6,096 nt of DNA from Limiplasma sp036645955 (lineage in GTDB: Bacteria; Bacillota; Clostridia; Christensenellales; Aristaeellaceae): contig JAVXND010000108.1 in the NCBI GenBank assembly GCA_036645955.1, positions 1 through 6,096 of the forward strand, read 5' to 3'. Positions within the stretch are counted from its first letter, which is position 1; every line of letters starts with the position of its first letter. Below the pieces are notes generated by a model. That model was not told the origin of the DNA. It saw only the letters and a program-made list of their open reading frames with translations, and ran no database searches. Positions 5,859-6,096 of this stretch are shown here, piece after piece. A program made the position numbers and the translations under genes.

Positions 5859-5883
5859 AAAAAAGGAGGGGGTTTTACCCCTC
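5859..5883 (-). terminator. Terminator of the transposase gene, overlapping its stop codon
   Basis: Read on the - strand, GAGGGG (5883-5878) and CCCCTC (5871-5866) form a 6-bp G-C-rich stem around TAAAAC. A C and six Ts (5864-5859) follow. The TAA stop (5877-5875) lies in the loop, so the gene's last codons form the 5' arm of the terminator. Confidence 0.7.
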
Positions 5884-6096
5884 GTTTTCCATAAACCTTG
5901 TGTATATTGAGGATAAAGCCCCTATTTTGCTCAAAAAGAGCCGAATCAGCCCTTGTGTGCCGCCCGCTATTTTTAAGGCGCGGCGTATATTGTAGCTTAG
6001 GTACATCAGCGACACCTCGGCCGTAACCTTTGCTTTGCCACGTTGCAGGAAGTACCCCGCATTGTCGTAATGCTTGATGGTGCCAAAGGGATGCTC
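5875..6096 (-). CDS. DDE transposase, C-terminal part (IS1182-like), cut by the window edge
   Basis: An open frame of 73 codons plus TAA runs from the right edge (6096) leftwards to 5875; no start codon is needed because the gene continues outside the window. The peptide begins EHPFGTIKHYDNAGYFLQRG and continues KVTAEVSLMYLSYNIRRALK. This pattern is typical of the C-terminal end of IS1182/IS4-type transposases (DDE_Tnp_1_6-like domain). The first residue Glu, six residues, then Lys fits the E-x6-K part of the Y2RE6K motif, so this Glu is probably the third catalytic acidic residue. After the conserved block comes a tail of about 30 residues ending MENEG. The visible part has no frameshift, but whether the whole element is intact is unknown. 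Its insertion beside a tRNA operon, pointing towards it, is a common setting for mobile DNA. Confidence 0.8.
   Translation of the reverse strand, partial: EHPFGTIKHYDNAGYFLQRGKAKVTAEVSLMYLSYNIRRALKIAGGTQGLIRLFLSKIGALSSIYTRFMENEG

Overview
This 6.1 kb window looks like chromosomal DNA from a GC-rich member of the Firmicutes, most likely class Clostridia. The signs are strong AAAGGAG ribosome binding sites, a tightly packed tRNA cluster whose genes all encode their own 3' CCA, a formyltetrahydrofolate synthetase gene, and a regulator/aminotransferase pair resembling the Bacillus AlaR/AlaT pair. Genus or family cannot be fixed from the sequence alone.

Layout. Positions 1-210 are a very GC-rich, hairpin- and repeat-dense stretch with no convincing gene. 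An AT-richer segment follows with a sigma-A type promoter (213-241). It starts a probable four-gene operon on the + strand: fhs (298-1968), an Lrp/AsnC-family regulator (2013-2504), a class I/II PLP aminotransferase (2501-3685, overlapping the regulator by ATGA), and a secreted CapA/PGA_cap-family protein (3706-4893). Gaps are 44, -4 and 20 bases. A perfect 15-bp inverted repeat (4911-4945) closes this block.

A near-consensus promoter (TTGACA, 17 bases, TAGAAT; 4983-5011) then drives seven tRNA genes: Pro(TGG), Glu(TTC), Met(CAT), Asp(GTC), Thr(TGT), Tyr(GTA) and Leu(CAG). They end at a strong intrinsic terminator with seven Ts (5741-5780). Two neighbouring tRNAs carry unusual T-arms: tRNA-Thr has two adjacent mismatches at the acceptor end of its T-stem, and tRNA-Tyr has C instead of the near-invariant T at position 55. 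These are the most unexpected details in the window.

The right end holds another perfect inverted repeat (5787-5816) and, on the - strand, the C-terminal 73 codons of a DDE transposase resembling the IS1182 family. It runs off the window edge, and its own terminator overlaps its stop codon.

How the genes work together. Fhs feeds formate into the tetrahydrofolate one-carbon pool. The regulator/aminotransferase pair probably handles an amino acid such as alanine or aspartate, with the regulator likely sensing an amino acid and acting on its own operon. The CapA-like protein is exported and may act at the cell envelope; its link to the metabolic genes is unclear. I see no CRISPR array, toxin/antitoxin pair or obvious defence system here.
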